Notes under the pieces: generated by a model
Seen by the model: only the letters and a program-made list of their open reading frames with translations
The model's database searches: none
What the model was told of the DNA's origin: nothing
Made by a program: the position numbers and the translations under genes
Part shown: positions 63,287 through 64,000 of the stretch, in pieces
Layout: the number at the start of each line of letters is the position of its first letter
Numbering within the stretch: the stretch's first letter is position 1
Assembly: GCF_020042345.1 (NCBI RefSeq)
Contig: NZ_CP083387.1
Coordinates: 3,844,001 to 3,908,000 of the forward strand
Direction of reading: 5' to 3'
Length of the DNA: 64,000 nucleotides
From: Arachidicoccus terrestris
Lineage (GTDB): Bacteria; Bacteroidota; Bacteroidia; Chitinophagales; Chitinophagaceae

Positions 63287-63312
63287 TTTATACTGAACTT
63301 TTCATAGGCAAG
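63287..63312 (+). repeat. 26-bp direct repeat, right copy
   Basis: TTTATACTGAACTTTTCATA then GGCAAG, ending 3 nt before the stop of the nuclease-like gene. Nearby, CCGCTCCAA occurs 3' of both copies. Confidence 0.6.
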
Positions 63313-63314
63313 TA

Positions 63315-63809
63315 TTAAAAGCCGCTCCAAAGATGATTAGAATATATAAAATCTACATCCAAAGAAAAGCGTTTTGCAAAGTCAGAACCACAGACGAAAC
63401 GGGAATACTTTATTTTCAAAATAGGAATTACAAAAACATCAACAGGTTGATTAGGTTTACCACCGACACCCAAAACAAAAAAGAAAGGGACAGAAGCAGC
63501 AACCTTTTTATAATGCTCAAACTTTTCAGGTGTACACAAATCAACCGTACCGGATTCAGAACGGTACTTACATTCTACTGCAAACTCACGCTTTAGCCAT
63601 TTATCAAACATAAGAAAATCATAGTCACGATCACCAACAGCATACCTAACCGAATTTTGCACACTGTCCGAAGTTCTCTTAAGCAAGTCAAAATATCTTT
63701 TATCAAAACCCTGTATAACCCAATCTTCAAACTTATCACCATCTCTAAAAGATTTTGGCCTATTGGCATAATTCAAACCTGCATTTACAAAATCGGCAAT
63801 CTTACTCAT
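63315..63809 (-). CDS. PD-(D/E)xK nuclease-like protein of unknown role
   Basis: I start at ATG 63809 (MSKIADFVNAGLNYANRPKS, 164 residues). An upstream ATG at 63851 lies inside the terminator hairpin of the preceding gene. Arrangement of a Glu in DGDKFEDWVIQGF, an Asp in GDRDYDFLMFD, and ExK in FAVECKYRSES, then a helix KFEHYKKVAASVPFFFVL, matches the PD-(D/E)xK restriction-endonuclease fold. A holdfast or repair nuclease, or an inactivated scaffold, cannot be distinguished. It is on the minus strand downstream of a gene leaving the window and probably belongs to a plasmid- or phage-like element. Confidence 0.6.
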   Translation of the reverse strand: MSKIADFVNAGLNYANRPKSFRDGDKFEDWVIQGFDKRYFDLLKRTSDSVQNSVRYAVGDRDYDFLMFDKWLKREFAVECKYRSESGTVDLCTPEKFEHYKKVAASVPFFFVLGVGGKPNQPVDVFVIPILKIKYSRFVCGSDFAKRFSLDVDFIYSNHLWSGF

Positions 63810-63842
63810 AACTAAAAGTTTTAGAACATAAATATATAAAAA

Positions 63843-63865
63843 AAGGGACACATATAGCGTCCCTT
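63843..63865 (-). terminator. terminator at the end of the edge gene
   Basis: AAGGGAC / GTCCCTT (7 bp) followed on the minus strand by TTTTTTT overlaps the stop codon of the partial gene and covers the ATG at 63851. Confidence 0.65.
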
Positions 63866-64000
63866 AATGGTATTTCAGAAAATAAATTTTGTACTCGACG
63901 TAATCAAGAGCAGGAGAGGGGATATTAAGGGCAGCGGAGCGGGTAGAAAGCCCGATCTTTTTAAGATCATCCAAAAGCCTGTAATAACTCGTTTTGGGCA
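63864..64000 (-). CDS. 3' end of a gene running off the window
   Basis: A minus-strand frame open to the window end with stop TAA at 63864-63866 encodes 44 residues, PKTSYYRLLDDLKKIGLSTR ... EYKIYFLKYH. The SYYRLLDDLKKIGLS pattern resembles the C-terminal part of phage/plasmid replication proteins of Bacteroidota, as I recall them, but this is weak. The terminator immediately after the stop supports it being a real gene end. Confidence 0.45.
   Translation of the reverse strand, partial: PKTSYYRLLDDLKKIGLSTRSAALNIPSPALDYVEYKIYFLKYH

Noticed and set aside
1-64000. CRISPR array or complete insertion sequence
   Set aside because: No regularly spaced repeats and no transposase or integrase domains were seen.

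Overview
The window looks like chromosome of a Bacteroidota member, most plausibly the Chitinophagaceae. This rests on four things: TAnnTTTG-type -7 promoter boxes upstream of many genes with no strong Shine-Dalgarno sequences; an ECF sigma/FecR/TonB-receptor locus; the Bacteroidota form of Lgt; and BCAT-, PepT- and GyrA-type protein sequences. The genus cannot be fixed by reading alone.

Layout. 0.2-16.4 kb is mostly housekeeping: gyrA, a secreted TPR protein, rdgB, ilvE, a Na+/H+ antiporter, an AraC regulator, an outer-membrane barrel, yidC, a CBS-domain cystathionine beta-synthase and a Nudix hydrolase, with strong hairpin terminators after several of them. 16.4-29.3 kb is mostly minus strand: UDP-glucose dehydrogenase, an S24/XRE repressor with an evident self-operator, a class A PBP, a very large TPR protein, an L,D-transpeptidase lipoprotein and rsmE. 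On the plus strand here lie pepT and tRNA-Arg(CCG). 29.4-34.4 kb carries lon, lgt and a GT9 glycosyltransferase.

34.4-41.2 kb is a complete tripartite exporter operon (TolC, HlyD-type lipoprotein, two ABC ATPases, two ABC-2 permeases) with its own TetR gene. The same palindromic operator sits in front of both the tolC-first operon and tetR. 41.4-49.7 kb has a GH2 exo-beta-glucosaminidase-like enzyme, a second Nudix hydrolase, pyrE, ftsY and a GH78-type glycosidase. 49.7-53.3 kb has a methyltransferase/DUF4256 pair, an EVE-domain/MarR pair with a palindrome at its promoter, and a GNAT-like protein.

53.4-59.4 kb is a cell-surface signalling locus: ECF sigma factor, FecR anti-sigma factor, a secreted protein joining an STN domain to a 15-16-residue tandem surface repeat, and a TonB-dependent receptor that lacks its own STN domain. 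59.4-64.0 kb is AT-rich accessory DNA: an XRE regulator, a pseudogene, a degenerate nucleotidyltransferase-fold protein, DoxX with a Crp/Fnr regulator and a matching FNR-like box, and then the edge of a probable mobile element. That edge has clustered hairpins, a 26-bp direct repeat, a PD-(D/E)xK-like protein and a gene running off the window.

The points most worth follow-up are the uncoupled STN/receptor signalling locus, the TetR and MarR/EVE operators, and the right-hand element.
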